Below are positions 49,531 to 57,740 of a stretch of 64,000 nt of DNA, in pieces. Below the pieces are notes generated by a model. The model saw only the letters and a program-made list of their open reading frames with translations. It was not told where the DNA came from and did no database searches. The position numbers and the translations under genes were made by a program. Source of the stretch: Pseudonocardia sediminis (GTDB taxonomy: Bacteria; Actinomycetota; Actinomycetes; Mycobacteriales; Pseudonocardiaceae); contig NZ_SHKL01000001.1 in the NCBI RefSeq assembly GCF_004217185.1, forward strand, positions 3,408,001 through 3,472,000, given 5' to 3'. Within the stretch, counting starts at the first letter, position 1. Every line of letters starts with the position of its first letter.

Positions 49531-50433
49531 ATGGAGCTGACCGCGCTGGCGCTGGTCGTGCTCGGCGTGGTCCTCGCCGAGCCGGTCAGCCGTGGTCTGG
49601 CGCGGGCCGACTGGCCCGACCGCGACCCCGTGGGCGCGCTCCTGGTCTGGCAGGCGGTCGGGCTGTCCGGCGGCATCTCCCTGTTCGGCGCCGGGCTGGC
49701 CTACGGGCTCGCCCCGCTGGGGGACAGCCTGCCCGAGGCGACCGGTGCCGCCGTGTCGGACCTGGCCCGCGGCCGCTACCCGGAGGGGCTCGGTGCGCTG
49801 CACCTGATCGCGCTCCTGGTGGCCCTGGTCGTGCTGGTGCGGCTGCTGACCGTCCTCGGCGTCACGACCGTGCGGACGCTGCGCACCCGCCGTCGTCACC
49901 GGGACCTGCTCGACGTCCTCGCGACGCCGTGGCCGAACGCGCCCGGTACCCGGGTGCTGGACCACCCGGTCCCGGTGGCCTACTGCCTGCCCGGACGCAG
50001 CTCCCGCCTCGTCGTCTCGGCCGGGGTGCTGGAGGCGCTCGACACCGCCGGGGTCCGGGCCGTGCTCGCCCACGAGCGCGCCCACCTGCGCGAACGCCAC
50101 GACCTCGTCGTCCTCCCGTTCGTCGCGTGGGGTGCGACGGCGCCGTTCGTGCGAGGGATGGTGTGCGCCCAGATCGCGGTGGCCAAGCTGATCGAGATGC
50201 GCGCCGACGACGTCGCCGGCTGCCGCTGCGACCCCGCGGAGCTGGTGACGGCGCTCAAGGCCGTCGGGGGATCGGTCCCGGCCGCGGCCCTGAGCTCGTT
50301 CACCGCGGCCCTGGAGCACCGGATCGACCGGATCTCCTCGCCCCCGCCGCCGCTGCCCCTGCCGGTGCGCCTGTCGATCCGCATCGGCGCGGCGGTCCTG
50401 ATCCTCGCGCCCCTGACCGCCCTGCTCGTCTGA
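49531..50433 (+). CDS. M56 (BlaR1/MecR1-like) membrane metallopeptidase
   Basis: A 300-residue M56 peptidase. Four hydrophobic helices are visible, with the zinc site H181-ERA-H185 in VLAHERAHLRERHDL. The N-terminal and C-terminal segments (LTALALVVLGVVLA, AVLILAPLTALLV) are membrane helices. It has no C-terminal penicillin-binding sensor domain, unlike staphylococcal BlaR1, so the signal must be sensed otherwise. It probably cleaves or controls the adjacent BlaI. Common in actinobacteria as a BlaI-M56 pair. Confidence 0.88.
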   Translation: MELTALALVVLGVVLAEPVSRGLARADWPDRDPVGALLVWQAVGLSGGISLFGAGLAYGLAPLGDSLPEATGAAVSDLARGRYPEGLGALHLIALLVALVVLVRLLTVLGVTTVRTLRTRRRHRDLLDVLATPWPNAPGTRVLDHPVPVAYCLPGRSSRLVVSAGVLEALDTAGVRAVLAHERAHLRERHDLVVLPFVAWGATAPFVRGMVCAQIAVAKLIEMRADDVAGCRCDPAELVTALKAVGGSVPAAALSSFTAALEHRIDRISSPPPPLPLPVRLSIRIGAAVLILAPLTALLV

Positions 50434-50503
50434 ACCTGCTCGTCCGACCCGGCTCGTCCGGTTCCCGGGGCGCCGCCCACCTGATCCGCCCGGCACGGTC
50501 CGG

Positions 50504-51247
50504 TCAGGCGCTGCGAGGGGACCCCTCGGGACGTTCCGGTGAGCGAGGGGACCCCGCGAGACACCGGTGTGCCACGAAGACGGTGCACCGCGTGGTCAGC
50601 TCGCGACGAACGTCGCCGAAGCGGGCGGAGAGCGCGCGATCCACCCGGTCGAGCTGCTCGGCCGTCAGCGACATGGCCGCTCCCGACCGTGACGGTGCGC
50701 TGCCACCGTGCCAGCTCAGCACCAGGTACCCGTCCGGTCGCAGGACGCGGCCGAGCTCCTCGATGCCGGCGTCCAGATCGGGCCAGATCGCGACACTGTT
50801 CACCGAGACCACGACGTCGGCGACGGCGTCGGGCAGACCGGTGCACCCGGCGTCCCCGGGCCGTATCCGGACACGGTCGTCGGCGACGGCCGGGGCCGTC
50901 GACCGTGCGGCCATGAGCCGCATCCCGGGTGAGGGGTCGATCCCGGTCAGGTGGCCGGTGGTGGTCCGACCGGCGAGCATTCCGAGCAGCACACCGGGTC
51001 CGCATCCCACCTCGACGACGTCCGACGGTGCGCGCGCCCCGGTCCGGCCGGGCAGGCCGTCCAGCAGCTCCGCGACCTCCCGCTGCTGGCGGGCGTTCCC
51101 CCGCCGCATGACCGCCCCGCCGAGCCGCCCGAGGGCCCCGGACGGGAGGGCGGCGACCCGGTTAGGCGGATTTCCGGTGCTCCAGCACGGCCGGACACGC
51201 GACGATGGGGTGATGGACGGGGCAGGAACCGGGCCGGAGGACGTCAT
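50504..51247 (-). CDS. Class I SAM-dependent methyltransferase with repeat-derived tail
   Basis: About 200-247 residues; the start is uncertain (ATG 51247 would overlap the MerR start head to head, ATG 51109 is the next). The N-terminal helix GALGRLGGAVMRRGNARQQREVAELL and motif I DVVEVGCGPGVLLGMLAG, then GIDPSPGMRLMAARS, are typical of the methyltransferase group that includes phosphatidylethanolamine-type enzymes. After the last strand (TRCTVFVAHR) the frame runs into repeat family B and gains a foreign C-terminal tail of about 18 residues (GSPRSPERPEGSPRSA) and its stop codon. It is divergent from, or overlaps, the MerR gene. Confidence 0.72.
   Translation of the reverse strand: MTSSGPVPAPSITPSSRVRPCWSTGNPPNRVAALPSGALGRLGGAVMRRGNARQQREVAELLDGLPGRTGARAPSDVVEVGCGPGVLLGMLAGRTTTGHLTGIDPSPGMRLMAARSTAPAVADDRVRIRPGDAGCTGLPDAVADVVVSVNSVAIWPDLDAGIEELGRVLRPDGYLVLSWHGGSAPSRSGAAMSLTAEQLDRVDRALSARFGDVRRELTTRCTVFVAHRCLAGSPRSPERPEGSPRSA
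50515..50573. repeat. Repeat family B: single copy
   Basis: Contains GGGGACCCCTCGGGACG and CCGGTGAGCGAGGGGACC and ACACCGGTGTGCC, matching the tandem units at 51699-51948. It overlaps the 3' end of the methyltransferase gene. Confidence 0.8.
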
Positions 51248-51722
51248 GGATCCCACGGTGGACGGTGAACCGCGGTGCACGTCAACGGTCGGGATCGGCG
51301 AGGCGTCGCGACGTCTCGGGATCGCGCCGTCGGCGGTGCGGTTCTACGAGCGGGAGGGCCTGCTCGGTCCCGTCCCGCAACGGGGAGGCCGCCGCCGCTA
51401 CGACGACGAGGCCCTGCGACGGCTCGCGTTCGTCGCGATGGCCCGCGAGATGGGTCTCGACCTGGCCGCGATCCGATCGGTGCTCGACCCCGAGCCCGGC
51501 GGCTGGGCCGCGGCCGTCGACGTCCAGATCGCGCGGCTCGACGAGCGGATCGCGCGGATGCGGCGGACCCGTGACGTGCTGGCGCAGGGACGGGACTGCC
51601 CGGAGTCCGACCCACTCCGCGAGTGCCCGAACCTGCGCGGAGCCTTGGACTCCCTGCTGGCTCGCGGCCCAGGCGACCCGCCCGATGGTGCCGCGGGTGG
51701 ACCCTTTGGGACGCGCCGGTGA
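51246..51722 (+). CDS. MerR-family transcriptional regulator
   Basis: A 158-residue MerR regulator. The HTH is TVGIGEASRRLGIAPSAVRFYEREGLLGPVPQRGGRRRYDDEALRRLAFVAMAREMG (about residues 16-72), followed by the dimerisation coiled coil (VQIARLDERIARMRRTRDVLAQ). Two cysteines (GRDCPESDPLRECPNL) near the end could bind a metal. ATG 51246 has GGAGG five bases upstream and is preferred over ATG 51213. The last residues (GGPFGTRR) and the stop are encoded by the first copy of repeat family B. Confidence 0.87.
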   Translation: MDPTVDGEPRCTSTVGIGEASRRLGIAPSAVRFYEREGLLGPVPQRGGRRRYDDEALRRLAFVAMAREMGLDLAAIRSVLDPEPGGWAAAVDVQIARLDERIARMRRTRDVLAQGRDCPESDPLRECPNLRGALDSLLARGPGDPPDGAAGGPFGTRR

Positions 51723-51948
51723 GCGAGGGGACCCCCTGGGACGCCGGTGTGCCGCGGCACGGGTGCGCCGCACCGTGATCGTGTCGGCCGCGAGGGGACC
51801 CTTTGGGACGCGCCGGTGAGCGAGGGGACCCCCTAGGACACCGGCGCGCCGCGGCACGGGTGCGCTGCACCGTGATCGTGTCGGCCGCGAGGGATCCCTC
51901 GGGACGCGCCGGTGAGCGAGGGGACCCCCTGGGACGTCGTGGGCCGGC
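51699..51948. repeat. Repeat family B: tandem 97-bp units
   Basis: Three units begin at 51699, 51796 and 51892 with GGACCCTTTGGGACG or GGATCCCTCGGGACG. The period is 96-97 bases, and the third is partial. Each contains CGCCGGTGAGCGAGGGGACC and GCGGCACGGGTGCGC with CACCGTGATCGTGTCGG. The unit is present in part at 50515-50573. Confidence 0.9.
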
Positions 51949-52070
51949 TGCGGCCCGGCCTCGGCACGGTGGGTGATCAACCGGAGTGACCCGTGAACGG
52001 CGTGTTGCGTCGCGAGACGGTCGTGCGCGATCGCGCGCCGGGGCGCGGAGTCGGGCGTAGCCTGGTTGCC
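51723..52070. other. Gap of 348 bases filled by repeats and a leaderless promoter
   Basis: The first two thirds are repeat family B (to 51948). The rest holds the promoter of the MoxR gene, ending with the hexamer TAGCCT at 52058. Long open frames through here are repeat-derived and are not called. Confidence 0.6.
52058..52063 (+). promoter_or_regulatory. -10-like hexamer of a leaderless start (TAGCCT)
   Basis: TAGCCT ends seven bases before GTG 52071 of the ATPase gene; no ribosome site is present. Confidence 0.5.
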
Positions 52071-53468
52071 GTGCCCGTCACACCCACAGAGCTCCCCCGC
52101 ACCCTCGGCGCGCTGCGCGCGTCGGGCCATGAGCTGCGGGGCGTCAAGACCGAGATCCGCGACAACCTCCTGTCGGCCCTGCGCGAGGGCCGCGACCCCT
52201 GGCCCGGCATCGTCGGGTTCGAAGACACCGTCATCCCGCAGCTGGAGCGGGCCCTGATCGCCGGCCACGACCTCGTCCTCCTCGGGGAGCGCGGCCAGGG
52301 CAAGACCCGGCTGCTGCGTTCCCTGGGCAACCTGCTCGACGAGTGGGCGCCCGTCATCGAGGGCTCCGAGCTGGGGGAGCACCCCTACGAGCCGATCGCC
52401 CCGGCCACGATCCGGCGCGCCGCCGAGCTCGGCGACGACCTGGGAGTCGACTGGGTCCACCGGTCGCTGCGCTACACCGAGAAGCTCGCCACCCCGGACA
52501 CCGCGGTCGCCGACCTGATCGGTGACGTGGACCCGGTGAAGGTCGCCGAGGGACGGTCCCTGGGCGACCCGGAGACCATCCACTTCGGTCTGGTCCCGCG
52601 CTCGCACCGCGGCATCGTCGCGATCAACGAGCTGCCCGACCTCGCCGAGCGGATCCAGGTCGCGCTGCTCAACGTGATGGAGGAGCGCGACATCCAGGTC
52701 CGTGGCTACACGCTGCGGCTGCCCCTGGACGTGCTGCTCGTCGCGAGCGCGAACCCCGAGGACTACACCAACCGCGGGCGGATCATCACCCCGCTCAAGG
52801 ACCGGTTCGGCGCCGAGATCCGCACGCACTACCCGCTCGAGCTCGCGCCCGAGGTGGCGCTGGTGCAGCAGGAGGCCGACCTGGCCGCCGAGGTCCCGAA
52901 GCACCTGATCGAGGTCGTCGCCCGCTTCACCCGGCACCTGCGCGAGTCGAGCGCGATCGACCAGGGCTCGGGCGTCTCCGCCCGGTTCGCCGTGGCCGCC
53001 GCCGAGACCGTCGCCGCCGCGGCGCTGCGCCGGGCCGCGATCACCGGTGAGGACCGCGCCTTCGCCCGCCCGGTCGACCTCGAGTCGGTCCCGTCGGTGC
53101 TGCGCGGCAAGCTGGAGTTCTCCTCCGGCGAGGAGGGGCGCGAGGACGAGGTCCTCGAGCACCTGCTGCGCCGGGCCGTCGCCGACACCGCACGCTTCGC
53201 CCTGCGCGGGGTCGACCTCGACGAGCTCGCGGTCGAGGTGTCCACCCGCCCGGTCCGCACCGGGGAGCGGGTCCCGGCCGCCGAGGTCGTCGCGGCACTG
53301 CCGAAGGTCGGCGCGCTGACCGAGGTCGCCACGAAGCTGGGCGCGTCCGGCACCGAGGACCCGGGCCCGATGGCCTCGGCCGCGGAGCTGGCGCTGGAGT
53401 ACCTGTTCCTGACCCGCAAGCTGGCCAAGGACGAGTCCGACGACGGGGACACGGTGTCGTATGGCTGA
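52071..53468 (+). CDS. AAA+ MoxR/magnesium-chelatase-type ATPase
   Basis: A 465-residue AAA+ protein. Walker A is GERGQGKT (72-79), Walker B is HRGIVAINELPDLAERIQVALLNVMEERDIQVRGY with the helix-2 insert typical of the MoxR/ChlI clade, and sensor 1 is LVASANPEDYTNRGRIITPLKDRFG. GTG 52071 follows a leaderless promoter hexamer. The stop codon overlaps the start of a VWA-domain gene by eight bases, the classical MoxR-VWA pair in which the ATPase remodels target proteins with a metal-dependent adhesion partner. Function beyond this is unknown. Confidence 0.88.
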   Translation: MPVTPTELPRTLGALRASGHELRGVKTEIRDNLLSALREGRDPWPGIVGFEDTVIPQLERALIAGHDLVLLGERGQGKTRLLRSLGNLLDEWAPVIEGSELGEHPYEPIAPATIRRAAELGDDLGVDWVHRSLRYTEKLATPDTAVADLIGDVDPVKVAEGRSLGDPETIHFGLVPRSHRGIVAINELPDLAERIQVALLNVMEERDIQVRGYTLRLPLDVLLVASANPEDYTNRGRIITPLKDRFGAEIRTHYPLELAPEVALVQQEADLAAEVPKHLIEVVARFTRHLRESSAIDQGSGVSARFAVAAAETVAAAALRRAAITGEDRAFARPVDLESVPSVLRGKLEFSSGEEGREDEVLEHLLRRAVADTARFALRGVDLDELAVEVSTRPVRTGERVPAAEVVAALPKVGALTEVATKLGASGTEDPGPMASAAELALEYLFLTRKLAKDESDDGDTVSYG

Positions 53469-55419
53469 TCCCCGGCGTCGCCGCAGGCGCTACGCCTACG
53501 GTCCCTACACCGGGGGCCCCGATCCGCTGGCGCCTCCGTTCGACATCCGCGAGGCGATGGACCAGATCGGCCGCGACGTCATGGAGGGGTCCTCGCCCCG
53601 GCAGGCGCTGCAGGAGCTGATGCGCCGCGGCATGAACGAGCGCAACGGGCTCGACGAGCTGACCCGCCAGGTCTGGGAACGCCGCCGCGACCTGCAGCGG
53701 GACAACAACGTCGACGGCACGCTCCAGGAGGTCCGCGAGCTCCTGGAGCGTGCGATGACGGCGGAGAAGGAGTCCCTGCGCAACGAGGACTCCGACGATG
53801 CCCGCTTCCGGGAGATGCAGCTCGACGCGCTGCCGAACGACACCGGTGGTGCCGTGCGGGAGCTGGGCGAGTACGACTGGCGCTCCTCGGAGGCCCGCCA
53901 GGCCTACGAGGAGATCCGGGACCTCCTCGGCCGCGAGATGCTCGACCAGCGCTTCCAGGGCATGAAGGAGGCGATGGAGAACGCCACCCCGGAGGACGTC
54001 GAGCGGATCCGGGAGATGCTCGACGACCTCAACGCCCTTCTCGCGAACCACGCGCAGGGCAACGACACGACCGAGCAGTTCGCCGAGTTCATGGCCAAGC
54101 ACGGCCAGAACTTCCCGGAGAACCCGCGGAACACCGAGGAGCTCGTCGACCTGCTCGCCGCCCGGGCCGCGGCCGCGCAGCGGATGCTGAACTCGATGTC
54201 GGCCGAGCAGCGGGCCGAGCTGATGGAGCTCTCGCAGCAGGCGTTCGGCGACCCGCGCCTGGCCGAGTCGCTGCAGCAGCTCGACGCGCAGCTGCAGGGC
54301 ATGCGCCCGGGCGAGGACTGGGAGGGCTCGGGCCGCTTCCGCGGGGACAACCCGATGGGGATGGGCGAGGCCACCCGCGCGATGGAGGAGCTCGGGCAGC
54401 TCGACGCGCTGGCCGAGCAGCTCTCGCAGAGCTACCCCGGCGCGCGCATGGAGGACATCGACCTCGACGCGCTCGCCGAGGCACTCGGCCCGCAGGCCGC
54501 CGTCGACGCGAAGACCCTGGCCGACCTGGAGCGCGAGCTGCAGCGTCAGGGCCTGTTCGAGCGCACGCCGGACGGCTCGCTGATGCTCTCGCCGAAGGCG
54601 TTGCGCCGGCTGGGGCAGTCCGTGCTGCGCGACGTCGCCGACCGGATCGGTGGCCGTCAGGGCGAGCGGGAGACCCGGCGGGCCGGTGCCGCGGGCGAGG
54701 CGACCGGGGCGACCCGGCCGTGGGCGTTCGGCGACACCGAGGCCTGGTCGGTACCGCGCACGCTGCTCAACGCCCAGCTCCGTCGGGCCGGCGGCGACAC
54801 CCGGGCCCTGGACGTGTCCGACGTCGAGATCACCGAGACCGAGCAGCGGACCCGCGCCGCGGTGACGCTGCTGGTGGACACGTCCTGGTCGATGGTGGCC
54901 GAGGGCCGTTGGGTGCCGATGAAGCGCACCGCGCTGGCCCTGCACCAGCTGATCTCCACCCGTTTCCGGGGCGACGACCTGTCGATCATCACGTTCGGCC
55001 GGCACGCCCAGACCGTGCAGCTCGGCGAGCTGGTCGGGCTGGAGGGCGTCTACGCGCAGGGCACGAACCTGCACCACGCCCTGCTCCTGGCCCAGCAACG
55101 CCTGGCCCGGCAGCCGGACGCGATGCCGGTGGTCCTGGTCGTCACCGACGGCGAGCCGACCGCGCACCTGGAACCCGACGGCGAGGCGTGGTTCGACTAC
55201 CCGCCGGCTCCGGAGACGATCCGGGCCACGATCGACGGCATCGACCGTCTGACCGGGATGGACGCGCAGTTCACGTTCTTCGTCCTCGGTGACGACCCGC
55301 GCCTGGCCGCGTTCATGGACCGGGTCGCGCGCCGCTGCGGGGGACGGGTGGTCAACCCGAGCCTGGACGGCCTCGGCGCCGAGGTCGTCGCGGACTACCT
55401 GGCCAAGCGCCGTAGCTGA
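53461..55419 (+). CDS. VWA-domain protein, partner of the MoxR ATPase
   Basis: A 652-residue protein. The N-terminal 400 residues are helical with many Glu/Arg/Gln (EALQELMRRGMNERNGLDELT, EVRELLERAM, ...). The C-terminal von Willebrand A domain starts near residue 450 with the MIDAS motif D473-TSWS-M and the later TDGEPT. The AAA+/VWA order, with the ATPase gene first and overlapping, is that of ChlI/ChlD-like chaperone pairs. A basic N-terminus (PRRRRRRYAYGPYTGGP) may bind nucleic acid or membrane. A strong terminator follows. Confidence 0.88.
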   Translation: MADPRRRRRRYAYGPYTGGPDPLAPPFDIREAMDQIGRDVMEGSSPRQALQELMRRGMNERNGLDELTRQVWERRRDLQRDNNVDGTLQEVRELLERAMTAEKESLRNEDSDDARFREMQLDALPNDTGGAVRELGEYDWRSSEARQAYEEIRDLLGREMLDQRFQGMKEAMENATPEDVERIREMLDDLNALLANHAQGNDTTEQFAEFMAKHGQNFPENPRNTEELVDLLAARAAAAQRMLNSMSAEQRAELMELSQQAFGDPRLAESLQQLDAQLQGMRPGEDWEGSGRFRGDNPMGMGEATRAMEELGQLDALAEQLSQSYPGARMEDIDLDALAEALGPQAAVDAKTLADLERELQRQGLFERTPDGSLMLSPKALRRLGQSVLRDVADRIGGRQGERETRRAGAAGEATGATRPWAFGDTEAWSVPRTLLNAQLRRAGGDTRALDVSDVEITETEQRTRAAVTLLVDTSWSMVAEGRWVPMKRTALALHQLISTRFRGDDLSIITFGRHAQTVQLGELVGLEGVYAQGTNLHHALLLAQQRLARQPDAMPVVLVVTDGEPTAHLEPDGEAWFDYPPAPETIRATIDGIDRLTGMDAQFTFFVLGDDPRLAAFMDRVARRCGGRVVNPSLDGLGAEVVADYLAKRRS

Positions 55420-55458
55420 GCCCCGGTGGCGCCGCGTCCCCCGCGGCGCCACCGGCTC
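55418..55458. terminator. Bidirectional terminator between the VWA and NmrA genes
   Basis: GGTGGCGCCGCG (55425-55436) pairs with CGCGGCGCCACC (55442-55453), extended by GAGCC/GGCTC on the outside. It lies between convergent genes. Confidence 0.75.
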
Positions 55459-55481
55459 ACCGTGCTCGGGACCGCCGGGCA

Positions 55482-56351
55482 TCACATCAGCGGCCGCAGA
55501 TGCGCGTGCGCCCAGGCGGCGAGCGTCGTCGGTGTCGTGGTCGTGACGTCGCGCGGGTTCTCGGCGACGAAGCCGTCGCTCAGACCGGCGGACATGCCGG
55601 CGATCGCGTCGACCATCTCGGGCCCGAGCCCGGCCGCGGACAGCCCGGCCCGCAGGCCCGCATCGGAGATCCGCACGGGCTCGATCGTGGCGCCCAGCGC
55701 CGCCCCCAGGATCTCCGCGGCCCGGGCGAACGTCACGTCCTCCGGCCCGTGCACGGCCTGCACCTGTCGGCCGGTCCACCCTCCGGTGAGCAGCCGGGCC
55801 GCGGCGACGTCGCCGATGTCGCGAGGGTCCACCCAGGCCAGGGGCAGGTCCAGGGGCCAGGTCGTGGGCAGCGTTCCGCCGCGCAGGTCGTCGAGCTGCA
55901 TCAGCAGGTTCGTGAAGAAGAACCCGCAGCGCAGGTGCAGCACGTTCGCGCCGGTCGCGTCGAGGAGCTCCTCGATGCGCGCCAGACCGTCGATCTCACC
56001 GGCACCGTGCCGCTTCTCCGCGCCGCCGCTGCTCTGGAAGACGGTGTGGCCGATCCCGTTCTCGGTGATCGCCCGGGCCACGTTCTCGCCGGTCAGCACG
56101 TGCTGGGCGATCGGGTCCCCGGACGTGGCGGCCGGGCTGACCCAGAACAGGCGGTCCGCGCCGCGGGTCGCGGCCACGACCTGGCCGGGGTCGGTCTGGT
56201 CGGCCGCCGCGACCTCGACCCGGTCGCGCAGGGCGGGGTCGAGCCTCCCCGGGTCGCGCATCAGCAGGACGGGGCGCACCCCGGCCTGGACGAGCAACTG
56301 GACCACCCGCGATCCGACGTTCCCGGTGGGGGTGGTGACGGCGATCCGCAC
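55482..56351 (-). CDS. NmrA-like NAD(P)-binding protein
   Basis: A 289-residue atypical SDR of the NmrA type: dinucleotide loop VTTPTGNVGSRVV (residues 5-17), ADRLFWVSPA, and GHTVFQSSGGAEKRHGAGEIDGLARIEELL as the helix after the active-site region. As in the paralogue at 6552, no Tyr-x3-Lys is seen in place. It may reduce quinones or act as a redox-sensing regulator. ATG 56351. Confidence 0.82.
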   Translation of the reverse strand: MRIAVTTPTGNVGSRVVQLLVQAGVRPVLLMRDPGRLDPALRDRVEVAAADQTDPGQVVAATRGADRLFWVSPAATSGDPIAQHVLTGENVARAITENGIGHTVFQSSGGAEKRHGAGEIDGLARIEELLDATGANVLHLRCGFFFTNLLMQLDDLRGGTLPTTWPLDLPLAWVDPRDIGDVAAARLLTGGWTGRQVQAVHGPEDVTFARAAEILGAALGATIEPVRISDAGLRAGLSAAGLGPEMVDAIAGMSAGLSDGFVAENPRDVTTTTPTTLAAWAHAHLRPLM

Positions 56352-56423
56352 GATCGCTCTCCTTCGCCTCGGGTGCGGCGTACGAGGCGGAGTGTGCCGG
56401 AGGGGTCCGACAGTCTCGGTCGG

Positions 56424-56813
56424 TCAGGCGTCCGGCGAGGGCTCGCCCTCGTCCTCGAGCACCGCCGCGATGCGGGCTCGGAGCTCGTCGAGGCGCTGGT
56501 CCTGGGCGGTGTCGGGCTCCTGTTCGTAGTGGCGCAGGATGCCGCCGGCGGCCTCGAAGTCCTCGACCGTCATGACCTCGGCGGCCTCGACGGCGCCGGG
56601 CAGGTCCAGCGCGGCCATCGCCGTGCGCACCGCGTTCTCCCCGGTCGTGCCGGCCTCGCCCGCGTCGTCCGCGGTGATCGTGAGCTGCACCCAGATACCG
56701 CCCACCTCGCCGACGACGCCCGAGACGTCGACGAGGGCGTCCTCGAGCTGGTCGTAGGTCTCGTCGTCGATCTCGCCGAGCTCGGTGGTGACGTGCACCG
56801 CGTAGCTACCCAC
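56424..56813 (-). CDS. Small acidic protein of unknown function
   Basis: A 129-residue protein from GTG 56813, which follows a GGAGG ribosome site. It is strongly acidic (ends EDEGEPSPDA), with no membrane segment or signal peptide. A predicted ferredoxin-like alternation of strands and helices (SYAVHVTTELGEIDDETYDQLEDALVDVSG, then WVQLTITADDAGEAG, NAVRTAMAALD) suggests an ACT- or ferredoxin-like fold, which is inference. No family is recognised. Confidence 0.6.
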   Translation of the reverse strand: MGSYAVHVTTELGEIDDETYDQLEDALVDVSGVVGEVGGIWVQLTITADDAGEAGTTGENAVRTAMAALDLPGAVEAAEVMTVEDFEAAGGILRHYEQEPDTAQDQRLDELRARIAAVLEDEGEPSPDA

Positions 56814-56891
56814 CCGCGTTCCTCCCGGTACTCCTGGGCCGTGGCCCCGGATCGTGCCAGGTCGGCCCGGGACTGCTCCGTTCGGCGCAGC

Positions 56892-57701
56892 TCACCCGAT
56901 CCAGGGGCGGGCGAAGCGCTGGTAGGTCCCGTCCGTCATCGCGCCGCGCAGCCAGGTGTTCACCCGGTCCAGGAACGCCGGGTCGCCCTGTTTCAGCAGG
57001 TAGGCCTTCTCCGATCTGGTGAACGGCTTCTCCGGGTGCACCGCGCACAGCCCCTTGCCGCGGGTGGCCTGCCAGCGGGTCTCGATCGCGTCGGTGACCA
57101 TCAGGTCGGCCCGGCCGTCGGCGACCGCGTCGAAGATCGTGTTGTTGTCCGGGTACGGGACGATCGTCGCCCGGCTCAGAGTCTCGCGGGCGAACTGCTC
57201 GTTCGTGCCGCCCGGGTTGACCACCGCGCGGACCTCGGGCCGGTTGATCTGCTCGACGGTCTGGTACCTCGCGACGTTCTCGCACCGGGTGATCGGGGTC
57301 TTGCCGTCGGAGAGGTAGGCCGTGGTGAACGCCGCCTTCTGTGCCCGGGCGTCGGTGACCGAGACCCCGCCCATCGCGATGTCGCACCGATCGGACGTGA
57401 GGTCGCCGAGCAGGTTCGACCAGGTCGTCGGCACGATCGTGGCCTTCGCGCCGAGGGACGCGGCGAGGGCACCGGCCATGTCGACGTCGATCCCGGACCA
57501 CCGCCCGTTCGCGGGGTCGCGGTAGGTGAGCGGCCGGTAGTCGCCGGTGCTGCAGACGCGCAGCTCCGTCGTCCGCCCGACCCGGTCCAGGGTCGCCGAC
57601 GCGGCGGGCTGTGGTGCGGCGGGCTCGGGGGCGGCCGACCCGCACCCCGCGACAGTCACGAGAAGGGTCCCCGCCAGGGCCGTCAGTACCGAACGTCGCA
57701 T
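56892..57701 (-). CDS. PheC-like cyclohexadienyl dehydratase / solute-binding lipoprotein
   Basis: A 269-residue secreted lipoprotein with signal RRSVLTALAGTLLVTVAGC; the lipobox Cys is in VAGC. The mature protein is a type 2 periplasmic-binding fold with the PheC (cyclohexadienyl dehydratase) marks: STGDYRPLTYRDP, WSNLLGDLTSDRCDIAMGGVSVT, VRAVVNPGGTNEQFARE, YPDNNTIFDAVADGRADLMVTDAIETRWQ and PEKPFTRSEKAYLL. In Pseudomonas PheC the general acid is a Glu that I would place in TDAIETRWQ; this is from memory. If active it dehydrates prephenate or arogenate outside the cell. It may alternatively be a binding protein of an orphan ABC importer. Confidence 0.85.
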   Translation of the reverse strand: MRRSVLTALAGTLLVTVAGCGSAAPEPAAPQPAASATLDRVGRTTELRVCSTGDYRPLTYRDPANGRWSGIDVDMAGALAASLGAKATIVPTTWSNLLGDLTSDRCDIAMGGVSVTDARAQKAAFTTAYLSDGKTPITRCENVARYQTVEQINRPEVRAVVNPGGTNEQFARETLSRATIVPYPDNNTIFDAVADGRADLMVTDAIETRWQATRGKGLCAVHPEKPFTRSEKAYLLKQGDPAFLDRVNTWLRGAMTDGTYQRFARPWIG

Positions 57702-57740
57702 CGCGCCTCGTCGCACGTGGCGCACCCTAACCCGCACACC

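Noticed and set aside
51265-51819. A 184-codon frame overlapping MerR and the repeats
   Set aside because: It lies in a second frame of the MerR gene, and its C-terminal half is repeat sequence.
51699-51948. CRISPR array
   Set aside because: The units are contiguous 96-97-bp repeats without unique spacers, and no cas genes are present.
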